From: Aquila chrysaetos chrysaetos
Taxonomy: Eukaryota > Chordata > Aves > Accipitriformes > Accipitridae
Direction of reading: 5' to 3'
DNA: 64,000 bases
NCBI RefSeq assembly: GCF_900496995.4
Contig: NW_024470327.1
Span: 62,001-126,000 of the forward strand
In this document: positions 32,701-42,699 of the stretch, one piece after another
Numbering within the stretch: the first letter of the stretch is position 1
How the letters are laid out: the number at the start of each line of letters is the position of its first letter
The notes under the pieces: model-generated
Databases searched by the model: none
The model's input: only the letters and a program-made list of their open reading frames with translations
What the model was told of the DNA's origin: nothing
Translations under genes and position numbers: made by a program

Positions 32701-33147
32701 GAAAATGGCGTGGCTGAGAAGCATGGCCTGCATGCACAGCTGTAGGCAAATACAGACGAGAAAGCTTTGAGTTCTGTATTGTGAGATGCTTCTCCATAGT
32801 GGAACTGCAGAGACTGGGAGGGGATCATGGACCCATGTAGCTCGTAGGGAAGGTCCCATGGGGACTCAGGCCCAGGTTTTTCTGCGCTGCCACAAAGCTC
32901 CAGGCCCACCACTTGCCTGCCAAATGCCCCTGCAGATGCCGTGGCCCCTCTGTGCCTCCTTGTAGGACTTCTGCCTCCCACCCACCCCAGTGCTTCAGCT
33001 GTTGCCCAACCTACCTTGAAGTACTGCTCCCAGCGGAGCCGCCCAGCTGTCCCTGACACACAGGGCTGCCAGGAGGAGGAGGAGGAGGAGGAGGAGGAAG
33101 AAGCGATTGGGGGAGGAGGCCCCCCACGGTTGCCCCATGCTGCCCAT
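29783..33147 (-). CDS. Uncharacterised single-pass membrane protein, eight coding exons
   Basis: Exons (minus strand): 33147-33015, 32739-32677, 32307-32236, 32185-32105, 31899-31801, 31312-31244, 30666-30522, 29921-29783. All seven introns have AG/GT ends, and every junction has matching phase: the first six are phase 1, the last phase 2. The joined product is 266 residues. Exon 1 gives a signal peptide (MGSMGQPWGASS, then a run of Leu, then AALCV). Five short symmetric exons (63-99 bases) encode a Pro/Gln/Glu-containing, almost cysteine-free ectodomain. The seventh carries the only membrane span (RAALALAILASIVFLAALGQ). The last gives a charged tail (ending IEELANKWT). Topology suggests a type I surface protein. 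I recognise no family or domain. Consistency across eight exons argues strongly against chance; expression is unproven. Confidence 0.72.
30020..30422 (+). mobile_element. CR1 LINE, 3' fragment
   Basis: Truncated CR1 with the 3' tail ATGATTCTGATTCTATG at its end, inserted in the last intron of the membrane-protein gene in antisense orientation. Familiar words such as GAAGTTGTGGCTGCCCCATCC are present. Confidence 0.88.
31575..31740 (-). mobile_element. CR1 LINE 3' fragment (other subfamily)
   Basis: The plus strand reads CGGAATCACAGAACGGGTGA then GTCATCCAGTCCTACC and CCTGCTCAAGCAGGGCCACC. This is the reverse complement of a CR1 3' end. It lies in the fifth intron of the membrane-protein gene in the same orientation as the gene. 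Confidence 0.75.
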
Positions 33148-33159
33148 TGGCAGAAGCCA

Positions 33160-33840
33160 CCACTCGCTTGTGCCTTTGAGGCCACGAGTGTGGAGTGGCG
33201 TCTCCTGAGCCTGGTGTGGCGTAAGATGGGCCACCTGTATGACCATGCAGAGCTGCTGCATGACCTCACAGGGATCCTCTGTGACATCTGGGGCACCTCT
33301 GCCAGGGCATGGAAAAACCTGAGAAACCTAAAACGTACTGCTCACAACACTGAAACCAGATGTTGTCCCCTACTTTTAAAATTCTGATTAAAAAAATCAT
33401 CACATTGTTTACAGTGGAAGTTTTGAACATAACTATCACTGTAATCCAGATCTCTTCTTATTTTACTCATTTCTTGCTCAGTTTTAAATATAGTCAACAA
33501 CATTTACATTAGAAAAATGTTTGAGAGCCATATTGGAAGTAAACATATTACATTTTAATAGGGGAAAAACAAGAGGAAAATTATTTTTCCACCTGCACTG
33601 GAATAAGAAAAGCTTACTTCCCTTTTGACTAAGGCAGAAGACAGAAAATGACCTTCAGGGTAAGGCAGTGGTCGAGCTTTCTTTTCAAAAAACAAAAATA
33701 AAAAAGACTACCTGTTACTTTCTTCATCCCCAGCCTTAGCCCCTAGCCTTTATGACGCTCACCTATTACTATTAAGAGGTGTCTGGCTCTCCTAACTGCA
33801 ATAATAGGAGTATTTGTAATTAGAAAAAGATAATAATATA
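33160..33840. other. Upstream region of the membrane-protein gene
   Basis: Contains whatever promoter serves the gene starting at 33147. I see no TATA box at a convincing distance. From 33360 it is AT-rich with no recognised features. Confidence 0.35.
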
Positions 33841-33849
33841 TATTTCTTT

Positions 33850-34347
33850 CTAAAATCTTGCCTACAGAAACGCTTCATAATGAAACAAGGAACCCCCAGT
33901 ATCAATACAGGCTGGGTGCTGAAGGGGTTGAGAGCAGCCCTACCGAGAAGGACTTGAGGGTACTGGTGGATGAAAAGCTGGACGTGAGCTGGCAACGTGC
34001 ACTCGCTGCCCAGAAAGCCAACCGTATCCTGGGCTGCACCAAAAGCACCATGGCCAGCAGGTTGAGGGAGGGGATTCTGCCCCTCTACTCTGCTCTTGTG
34101 AGACCCCACCTGCAGTACTGTGTCCAGCTCTAGGGTCCTCAGCACAGGAAAGACATGGACCTGCTGGAGCGGGTCTAGAGGGGGGGGGACACAAAAATGA
34201 TCAGAGAGCTGGAACACCTCTCCTGTGAGGAAAGGCTGAGAGAGTTGGGGTTGTTCAGCCTGGAAAAGAGAAGGCTCAGGGGAGACCTTATTGTAGCCTT
34301 TCAGTACTTAAAGGGGCTTATGAGAAAGATGGGGAGAAACATTTTAG
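33850..34347 (+). mobile_element. CR1 LINE, ORF2 C-terminal fragment without 3' tail
   Basis: Encodes the end of CR1 ORF2, with stop codons inside, and familiar words such as AAAGCCAACCGTATCCTGGGC and ACCTGCAGTACTGTGTCCAG. It ends abruptly at about 34347, where retroviral gag-like sequence begins, so the 3' tail is missing. Confidence 0.85.
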
Positions 34348-35110
34348 TAGGGCACGCAGTAACTTTATGTCAAGAAGCATGGGCAATTATAACTAGAAAT
34401 GGAAACCCGGGAGAACAGTGGCCACCGCAGGGGACCTTTGACCAGCACAGACTTAACGCTCTGCAACATCGCCTAGAGGACAGGTTCCCAGGACAGATGA
34501 ATTACTGCTATGTTTGGGGATAAGTGGGCGGAGGAAAGAGAACACCCAAGTTGGGAGCAAGGGATGAAAGAGGCATCGCAACAGATAATGCAGCAAAGGA
34601 GGCTACTGCCCCTGAACGAAGCCTCAGATAATGCTTCAACTGCGTCTGCCCCACCTTATATGCCTAATGCTCTTCCTTTATCTTCCGGTTCTGCTCAGCT
34701 GGCTGCCAGACTCTACCCTATGATTTCTAACGTCTTGCCCAATCCCGCTGCCATGCAACCAGGGGTTGCAGGGGCAGTGGGCAAAGCGCCCCTCCCAACC
34801 TGTATTGCATGTATATACTACCCAGCCTTGGAATGCTAGTGACTTGGCTCTATTGGGAAGTAAAATGCCAAGATTGAGGGAGGATGCTGAGAAATGTGCT
34901 CAACTGTTTTCTAACATGTGTGCTGGGTGCACACCCAACTGGGGAGATACCCAGCTGTTGCTAAGGGAATTATTCCAACCTGCTGACAGAGTGAAAGTAA
35001 GGAATAAGGATGCTGAGTTCGCTTGACAGGACGAAGGGAACAGAAACCCTTGGCCAGTGAATGATCCAAACTGGGACCATAATAAAGTAGACGATTGAGC
35101 CACTTGTGAG
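34348..35110 (+). pseudogene. Retroviral gag fragment
   Basis: Interrupted frames encode a gag-like stretch: [13 protein letters not shown], then a Gln-rich segment, then SAPPYMPNALPLSS (a PPY late-domain-like motif) and, near 35040, PWPVNDPNWDHNK, which resembles the start of a betaretroviral-type capsid. The frame is broken at about 34522 and 34840, and no LTR is attached. The exact family is uncertain. Confidence 0.5.
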
Positions 35111-35920
35111 ACAGGGCTCTGAAATTTTGTAGAATGGACCATTGCTGTGCTTGGAGGATGCTCTCTTAGAAGACAAGATGTTTCCAGGCACACTGCCAAA
35201 ATGATTGGTTTTTTCATTGACTCTATCATCAAAGGAGTAAGTAAAGACTCCTGTGTGATGTGCAGCCAATGTCCATGCAATGCCTGCAGCTGTTGGGTAG
35301 AGAAGAGACAGACCTTGCCTCTCTGATGACAGCTGATGACTGATGCCTCTGACTGATCACATCAGTCAATGGCAGACAGGCACCAAATCGCAGTCTCTGT
35401 GATGCTGTCTGGGGTGTCTGTGACACACCCACCCTGAATAGGAATTGCTTTCCTGTAGGTCCTGTGTGGTCCATGTCAGCCTTGGCCTCTCATGTAGCTC
35501 TGTGGGCCTGGATTTGAACATTAAATACAGTACCTGCCCTGAATTCTGTTAGGCAATGTGGGGATGAACATGGGACAAATGCCACAATAGTCAGTGGAGG
35601 TATAGCAAATTCAGCTGATGGAAAAGAGCGAGACTTAGCTCTCGCTATGGTACATGACTGCAGTTGTTCATATGAATACCTGTATAAACGGCCATGAAGA
35701 TAATGAGTAGGAAAAGGTTCTTTTGGCCTTTATTTTGGCATCAGCTGCCATTTCACTTGGCCAAAGGAATTTCCCACCCAGATCATATATGATTCCCAAG
35801 ATTTTGCCCTGTCTCTATGAACTTCTCCATTACAGCTTGCAGTTACCTGCACGTATCTTGCACCACCTATGGTAACTCAACTGGTCACCAGGTATTTCCA
35901 TCTGAACACCTCACTCCTGC
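35111..35920. other. Non-coding DNA before the solo LTR
   Basis: A degenerate continuation of retroviral sequence may extend a little beyond 35110. Otherwise I recognise nothing. Confidence 0.3.
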
Positions 35921-35925
35921 CTTCC

Positions 35926-36440
35926 TGTTACGGATGCACGACTAACCAAATCCAACAGGTGTTAAAACTCAGATTTGTTCTTCAGCAAAAGTTAGTTAGA
36001 AGTCTGGTAACATTTTATAAAACCACAGGCTCAATGATGTAAAGAGAATTAATACTACACGGCCGACTTAAGAATCCCCAAGATTTAAAGTGATGGCTCA
36101 AAACGCGCGTATCACTCACCTGAAAGCTGAGGGCTCTCTCCCTCGAGGAGTTACCTCGGGCGGTGCCCCGGCCCGAGGGGAGTCCCCGACTGCAGACCCG
36201 CTGCTCCGAGGAGGACTGCCAACATGTCCTCCGGCGGGACCCCGTTTATACCCCTGTCGAATCTGACCTGCGGTCATTTAATTCTAATGGCTAGGAGGGT
36301 CACCTCAGTATACCTGGCGCATCTCGATTGGCCAGTTCAAATTTCAACCTGCAGCCTCCAGGGTTTCTTTCCCCTTCTCCCTTCCTGGAGAAGTTTTGTT
36401 TCCTGCTGGCAGGATGGGGGGGGCGGGATGTACTGCCACA
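35926..36440 (-). mobile_element. Solo LTR, 515 bp, with 5-bp target duplications
   Basis: Ends are TGTTACGGATGC and TACTGCCACA, flanked by perfect CTTCC duplications (35921-35925 and 36441-36445). The minus strand carries TATAAA in GGGGTATAAACGGGG (about 36240-36253), which suggests the minus orientation. The 5-bp duplication fits an ERVL-type element. The right part includes a G-rich run. Confidence 0.8.
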
Positions 36441-36445
36441 CTTCC

Positions 36446-38583
36446 ATCTCCCTTAATTCAGATGGGAGCTCAGTGACACCTCAGGGACAGGTGGAAGCTG
36501 GACACCCAGCTTGAGGCCAGACACCAAACTTGAAGGCAGCTAAAATGAAGGACTGTGAATTAAGTCTCGGGTGGTTTAGCTGTCTGTTTCTAGTTGTGGT
36601 TTTCCTCTTCTTTTGGGGACTGTGGGCTCTTCACTACCACTTGTGGAAGTTCTCAGAATATGGCTGCAAGAGCTGCAGGTTCAGTCCACTGTGTGTGTGT
36701 CTCTTACCCTTCCCCTCCTTGTGATGGAGTTGGCATGGTGGGACGTGCTTCTCCAAAGGGCTCTTTCTCCAGCTGAATTGGCTGCAGCATGATCCTGTCC
36801 TCTCTGAAGGAAGTAATTTACTTGCAGTTTGCCAAAAATGCACTAAGTGTGAACAATAAGATAACATGCAATCTCCTAGTCTCTCAGCAGGTCAAGTTTT
36901 GCTGTTGACTGGTAAACTGGGAAATGTCTAGCTCTTAATTTTTTTTCCATGAATGACACATTGTTTGGACTAGTGATGAGGTGCACCCCAAACACCCAGG
37001 GTTTGTTTCTAAGCATTATTAATGTATTTTGCCTTCTGAAGATATCATGTTCCTGATGAGGAACCGTTACTTCTAATTCAGCTGACCCTCTTTCCTTCTA
37101 AAGAGATGGACCATGACACTGTGGCAAAGGAGTCACTTCAGGAAGGAGGCAGTCCCACAGCGCTAGCCTCTGATGAAAGTAACGGGCAATTCAATCAACA
37201 GGCATGCCAAGTATTTGCTGTTGCTTGGGCATCCAGTGCCATAAATCAAAATCACTGGGTGTCTGCAGGCTCTTCCGCTGCTGCCCACTACTGCACATCA
37301 TGTCAGCAGCAAACTACTCTTTTAGTACAGAGTGAGTGTTCTAAAAGAAGCCAGGAACAGCCCTCTGAGGATGACTGTCATCTCTGGGATGTGGAGTTTA
37401 TTGCCATCGGCAGTGTGCCAGAGAGACACTCACTTGTAAACCTCTGTGGATGCAGCAAGACGCCCACCACCCACCACACCCCATTCACGGGAATTTCAGA
37501 ATTCTGCCATTTGGGGAACAAGGCCATCTGAACCATGCTCAGCAGATGATGGGAAATGTGACTCTTGATCGAATGTACCTCCCTCAGTACCTGCATCCCA
37601 GAGCTTGCCCTGAGGCCCTAGAGGCCCTGGGCACAACAGAGGGGGATCCCTCCTGAGAACTGAGGTCCAAAGGGATTCACTGACAGATGGGGCATGGGCT
37701 TAGAGGGAACCTGCACCATCTTCGCCATCCTCTGTGCTTGAGCCATGCTGAGGCTTTATGTTTCTCAGATTCTTGGCAGTACCCAAGGAAGCCCACCACG
37801 CTGGGATGTATGGATTTTTTCCAAAGACTCCAGGTAATTAGCAGTCTTTCAGGGGGCCATAAGTGGGAGGCAAGTCCTGAAAACTAGGGGCATGCAAGCC
37901 GTGCCCATGCTGGAGAAAAGGCAAAGGGGGAGAGAGCAAGGTTCAGGTGTCTCCTGAGAGGGCCTGACTCCATCCCCTCGGGGTGTGGGTGCTGGGCTGG
38001 GGAGGGAGAGCTGGGGGTGGCACTCCCTGAGGCAGGGATGGTTTTTATTTGTGTCGCTCAAAGGAATGATTGGTCAAACAGCTGTGCTCCCCCACATGCT
38101 CTCCATCTGGCCTCATGAGTTCTGTTCAGTGGGACAACTTGTCCCAAAGGGTCAGAGAGAGCCTCCAGGCAGCACCACTAGTAAGCCTTGGAGAGTGAAG
38201 GTGGGTGAGCGCAAAAGAAATTGTGTGCAAATGTGAAGCGTGGCTGAGAAGGGGGAGCAAACCCGTGACACTGGGAAAACTGGATTACGGCTGTACCAGA
38301 GTGTAAGCAAAGCTCTGAGGAGAAAGGGAGGCTCCAGAGTGCATTGATTTGCAACGGCTTTGGGAGTTTCCTTTGCTTCTACTGAAACCAAGGAAACGTT
38401 GCAGCCCCAGCATGTTCGCTGGTGCAGAGATGCTAACAAAGTGAGAAAGAACATTTCCTGGCAATGTCAGACCTCCTGTGAGATTACCAGCAAAGTGTGG
38501 ACACACTAATCTGCAGAATTGTTCCTCCAGGTGTGGATGGCAAAAGAAACACAAACGCTGCAGATCCTAAGGATTTCCAGAAT
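36446..38583. other. Region with unassigned open frames
   Basis: A 141-codon plus-strand frame (37106-37531) follows an acceptor-like CTTTCCTTCTAAAG, and a second frame (37450-37656) overlaps it at its end, as if one reading frame had shifted. Neither resembles a family I know. It may be a decayed exon or an old retroelement. No RNA gene or other structure is seen. Confidence 0.25.
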
Positions 38584-38588
38584 GCGCC

Positions 38589-39155
38589 TGTAAGAGACTG
38601 TAAGAGACTGTGTTGGACTATTTTTGTCTCGACTTTGCTGACCATTTGTTAGCCTCAGCATCCTGTTGCTGTGGGGAGTACGTGCTGAAGGCCCTGAAAG
38701 AAATCACCATTATCTGCCTGAAGCTAGCAGTCTCTGTGGGAATGGCTGAACTCTTTGGAAAAACTGCGTACTCCTCCCTTGAAAAAGGAACTGCAAGGGA
38801 CTGGAAAAAGGAACTGAAAGGAACTGCAAGGGATTGATAATCAGCGCTTGAAACTGGGACTTGTCATCATCGTCTGTCTGCTGCAACCTGGAACTTGGAC
38901 CCCCATCACCTGCACCGAGACCGAGTCAACGGGACGTTGCTGGCTTCGTGGTGGTGGTTACTAGTCTTGCTGCATCTCTCCCGTCTTCTTGCTTAGGCCT
39001 GCCTCTTTTTCCTTTCTTCTTCCCTCTGTACTGTCGCCATTATCAGTTGTTATAGGAAATAAAACTTGTAAGGTTGTACGGCATCTGACCTCGTTTGTGT
39101 CTTAATCTCGCTCTTGGTATCGTTTAAGAACCCTCCCCAATATTGGATCGGGACA
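38589..39155 (+). mobile_element. Solo LTR, 567 bp, with 5-bp target duplications
   Basis: Ends are TGTAAGAGACTGTAAG and GGATCGGGACA, flanked by perfect GCGCC duplications (38584-38588 and 39156-39160). AATAAA is at about 39058-39063. Short AAAGGAACTG repeats occur near 38788-38830. TG/CA ends, the poly(A) signal and 5-bp duplicates support an LTR, probably ERVL-type. No internal retroviral genes remain. Confidence 0.82.
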
Positions 39156-39160
39156 GCGCC

Positions 39161-40486
39161 GTGGCAGTCTTGGGCTCCGTGCTGTTTGGGATGATACTGT
39201 GTTGCGTGATCCATCTGTGGAGGAAGAGACAACGGTGGGTTGTTGGGAGGTTTTTTTGCCAAACTTCTGTATTGGATGGCTGCTGTTAGCCATGAAACAT
39301 TTAGAGGTAGGGTATTCTGGAGTGCCGAGCCAGTTACTGGCCAAACTCTACTGACATTTCTGCTGTAAGATGCTTTAACTGGCCTCTCAATTCATGGGCA
39401 CTCTTTTCTGAAACCCCTTCCTCCTGTGGCAAATGTTAGTTAAAAGTGACCCTGCCTCGACAAGAGCAGACCTGGCGACAGACGGAGGCAGACACGGCCA
39501 TAAAAAGTGAGAATTGCAATCGTGACATCTGCCTGCCAGTGAACCTGCCAGCAGAAATCACCCTGTTAGGTGATGCCATAAATCCCAGAGGTTCACCTCG
39601 GCCAGGGTGTCCCAGCAACTCAGACCATGGTGAGGAACCTTCCCAGCTCTCGGCCTTGCTTTGGAGGAAGAGAGTCAGCCTGTCCCATCTGCACCCCAAC
39701 ACTGCCACTGTTCTCAGCATAGATGTGAGAGGTGTTGTCTGTGCATGGGTACATTATCTCTCTGGATACATATTCTGAAGAGAGGATGGAGAGCACCTCA
39801 CCGAACAGAGAGCCAAAACTGTCACCTTGTCTGGTCAGGGATGGGCAGGGGAGCCGAGTGCTGGTCTCTGCCAGGCACACTGAGAAAGGCGAACAGGAGG
39901 CTCTCCTTGGCCCTGCAGTGCTGTGCCCAGCTTTGGTCCCGTCAGCCTGCTTGGTGTCAGGGCTCCTTCCCAGCATGTGCAGAGCAGGCAGGTCAGGAAG
40001 GTCAGAGCCAAGAGCAGATGAGCCATGGGCAGGCAAGCAGATCGGCAGCCGAGGTGGGGGGGACACCCCGTTTTCTGCACAGAGCTCTCTGTACCCACAC
40101 CTCCCACATGCAGCCGGGTGCCCGCACCCCATGGTGCACCCAGCGCTGCCCCACACCCACCTGGCACTGTAGCTGCAGCGGGGCCTCAGCAGCCTCCTCT
40201 CTCCACAGGTGCATCTCCACAGTTTAGGGAGCCTGGCCCAACACCAGCAGCTGCCCCTCATGCCCAGACAGCAGTCCTGCACACCACAGCACTTCTGAGA
40301 GCTGGACCTGATGCCATGGAGCACTGGGGGACACAGGTCCCCACCAGCCCAGACAGCTACCTGCCCTGCCCGCCCCCAGCCCAGCCCCCATGGCTGTTGT
40401 GGGACTGGCCCAGCGCCCCCTCACCTTCCCAAGCCCATGGCCCTGCGGTGTCAGCAGGCAGGGAGCTGGGCATGGGACCTGCTGAC
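39161..40486. other. Non-coding or decayed DNA downstream of the FBXO24-like fragment
   Basis: GC-rich, with several long open frames on both strands but no spliced continuation of the FBXO24-like frame that I could find. Confidence 0.3.
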
Positions 40487-40800
40487 CATAAAAATGAGGG
40501 TTTGGACCATAAAAAGGAGGCTTTCAAGCCTAGAATCCAAGCTCTGGACTATAAAAATAAGGCTTTGGACAATAAAAATGAGGTTTTGAGCTCCAAAAGA
40601 GGGGTTTGGATCACAAAACTGAGGCTTTGGAGCCCAAAATGAGGGCTTGGCCATGACACAAGAAATAATACATTGGAAAATAAAAATGAGGCTTTGGACA
40701 CTATAAATGTCGCTTTGAAGCCTAAAAAGAAGCTTTCTGCCCTAAAAAAAGAGGGTTTAGACCCTAAAAATGAAACTACGGGCCCTAAAAAATGGCAGGG
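40487..40800. repeat. Tandem repeat of about 29 bp, core ATAAAAATGAGGCTTTGGAC
   Basis: Roughly ten degenerate units lie on the minus-strand downstream side of the third FBXO24-like exon. Unit variants swap ATAAAAA, CCAAAAA and CCTAAAA. Confidence 0.8.
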
Positions 40801-41005
40801 ATCCCCTAGGCACCCCCTCCCTTATCTTAACAGGCAGCAGCAGAGGCCACCTGGATGGAGGCCATCTGCGCTTGCTGCTGGCGGCAGCCCAGGCTCTGGA
40901 GGCAGAGCCCCTTGGTGTCTGGAGCAGGGGAAGCAGGGACATTGTCATTGGCTGGGGGACAAAGTGCCACCAGCCCCCCCTCCCTTGGCAATGGCGGGGA
41001 CTCAC

Positions 41006-41529
41006 AGTTGAGGATGGCGGCCCTCTTGCAGGGCCGGGCACTGGCAGCAGCAGAGAGGAGAGGGGTGCAGAGGTGGTGCCAGGCGGCCTCGCTGTCACAC
41101 GCTTCATGGAGGTAGCGGCAGGTCTGCCCCAGTCTCAGCAGGTCAGGCAGTGTCAGGAAGGAGATGATGTGCAGTAGCTGTGGGGGGAGAGGGGGCAGAG
41201 CATCAACCCCAGGACTCCCCCTCCTTTGAGGGGGAGACCCCAGCCCCACCATCGCCCCCTACTCCACTCACCATCTCTGGGGGGAGATGCTGGATGGTGG
41301 CCACGTCCTTCCCCTCCTCACCATCCTTCAGGCTGCTGCGGGGTCGCTTGGGCTGCAGGGAGAGGATGTGGTTGAGGCGATGGCGGGCGGCCCCATGGCA
41401 AGCACCACCCCCCACAAATCCTCGTCCACCCCACCACCATCCCGGCCGCCTCACCAACACGTCCTCGTCACCATTGGTCGGATGCCGGCAGCGACGGCGG
41501 CGAGAAGACCGGTGGCCCACGTCTGCCAT
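41006..41529 (-). pseudogene. FBXO24: FBXO24-like F-box gene, first three coding exons only
   Basis: F-box proteins are substrate receptors of SCF ubiquitin ligases. Three exons on the minus strand splice in phase: 41529-41455 (ATG to CTG, phase 0), 41352-41272 (phase 0), 41177-41006 (phase 1), all with AG/GT borders. The frame spells a basic N-terminus (RSSRRRRCRHP), then an F-box (LPPEM|LLHIISFLTLPDLLRLG, QTCRYLHEACDSE) and PCKRAAILN. LGQTCRY.HE.CD and KRAAILN match my memory of vertebrate FBXO24. The next expected exon is not found down to 38.5 kb, where a tandem repeat and an LTR sit, so I treat it as a truncated copy. No lesion is visible in the three exons. Confidence 0.6.
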
Positions 41530-41880
41530 CCAGTGGCACGGCCACAGGATACCGACTCTCTGTGAGGCAGTGGCTCCCATGGAGATGGGGGTTCCAGAGC
41601 ATGGCGGTGGGGTGGAAGGGGGAAGAGAGGGGGAAGGGGTGGAAGGGGCGATGGGGCCCCAGACCTGGGTTGGGGGCTGCTGGGTCCCAGGGCAGGCCTG
41701 CGTGCACCATGCCGAAGCTGGGCCTGGTCGCCGGCGGAGCCCGCCTTCTTCTCGCATCGCTCTTTGCCGACATAGGTGGGGGGGGGCTGTCAGTCTCCTT
41801 CCCTGAGGTGACGCTGCCTCGGATTGGCCTCCTGGAGGGTCAGGCTGCCGAGGGGTGGCGCCCGCCCTTCACCTGAGGTG
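41530..41880. promoter_or_regulatory. GC-rich upstream region of the FBXO24-like fragment
   Basis: CpG-containing block. An ATG on the plus strand at 41709 opens 22 codons (MPKLGLVAGGARLLLASLF) up to a GTGGGG donor-like site, so a divergent transcript is possible, but there is no second exon to support it. Confidence 0.25.
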
Positions 41881-41999
41881 ATGCTGCCTCGCATCCTGTG
41901 ATTTAGAATGCTGTTCACTTACTTAGCATGAGTAGCTAGATGTGCTGAAGCCTGAGGCCGCAAGCTGCAAACTTTCACACAGGTTTGCTGAACATCCAT

Positions 42000-42690
42000 T
42001 GCGATCCTCTTGATTAGCATTAGGGACTCATCAACGGATTGTGTCTGATACCCTACATCAGTGGGAGAAAACAAGTGAAAAAGACCACCAGCTGAGTGTA
42101 GATGCACTTGAAACAATCCGAGGCAGCGTTTCACTAGCCCGTAGCTGTATCCAAGCTCCACTGTAGACGCAATCTGCAGTAGCAGCAATTGTAAGAGAAG
42201 GTGAAGAAAGCATCGTACCCACAGAGATTCGAAAAGTGATTTGGGACAATGCAACTAAATTCAAAAGAGAATTCCAATCCTGGTGGTATTTAGCCAATTT
42301 TACTTATGACCCCATCAACAATAGGGCCACTGCCTTTGTCTTAACAACACACAGTGCTTCAGTGTACACCATATACCCGATCTTGGCATTAGGGTTAAAT
42401 CACAATGGAACTGTCTTCCATCCATTAGAACATAGAGTATGGCCCCAATACACCGGGAACAAGTGGCAAACAGTTGATACTGGTGGCAAACAGGTGATAC
42501 TGATGCCTGTGTTGCACGAAACCAACGAGGATTTGCCTGTGAAAGTAATACCATCAAAGCCCAAGACATTTGTCTCGATACTGAACAAAAGCTCTGCCAT
42601 TTTGAAATACATCCCGATGAAAACTGCCCAACATCATTCCCAGCTGTTTCTACACTTAACTCTTGTCCTGCAAAGATAATAGAAAAAATT
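42000..42690 (+). pseudogene. Retroviral env surface-subunit fragment
   Basis: An open frame (42236-42679) and its overlapping neighbour frame encode a glycoprotein-like segment: WWYLANFTYDP with an N-glycosylation site, then, after a frameshift near 42480, CESNTIKAQDICLDTEQ with spaced cysteines. I recognise this as an env type frequent in bird endogenous retroviruses. Weaker related sequence extends upstream to about 42000. No LTR, pol or primer site accompanies it. Confidence 0.55.
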
Positions 42691-42699
42691 AGAGGCACT

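Noticed and set aside
32995-33261. 88-codon minus-strand frame starting upstream of MGSMGQ
   Set aside because: I used the internal ATG at 33147 because it places the Leu-rich segment as a signal peptide and is followed by a phased donor. The longer start has no supporting feature.
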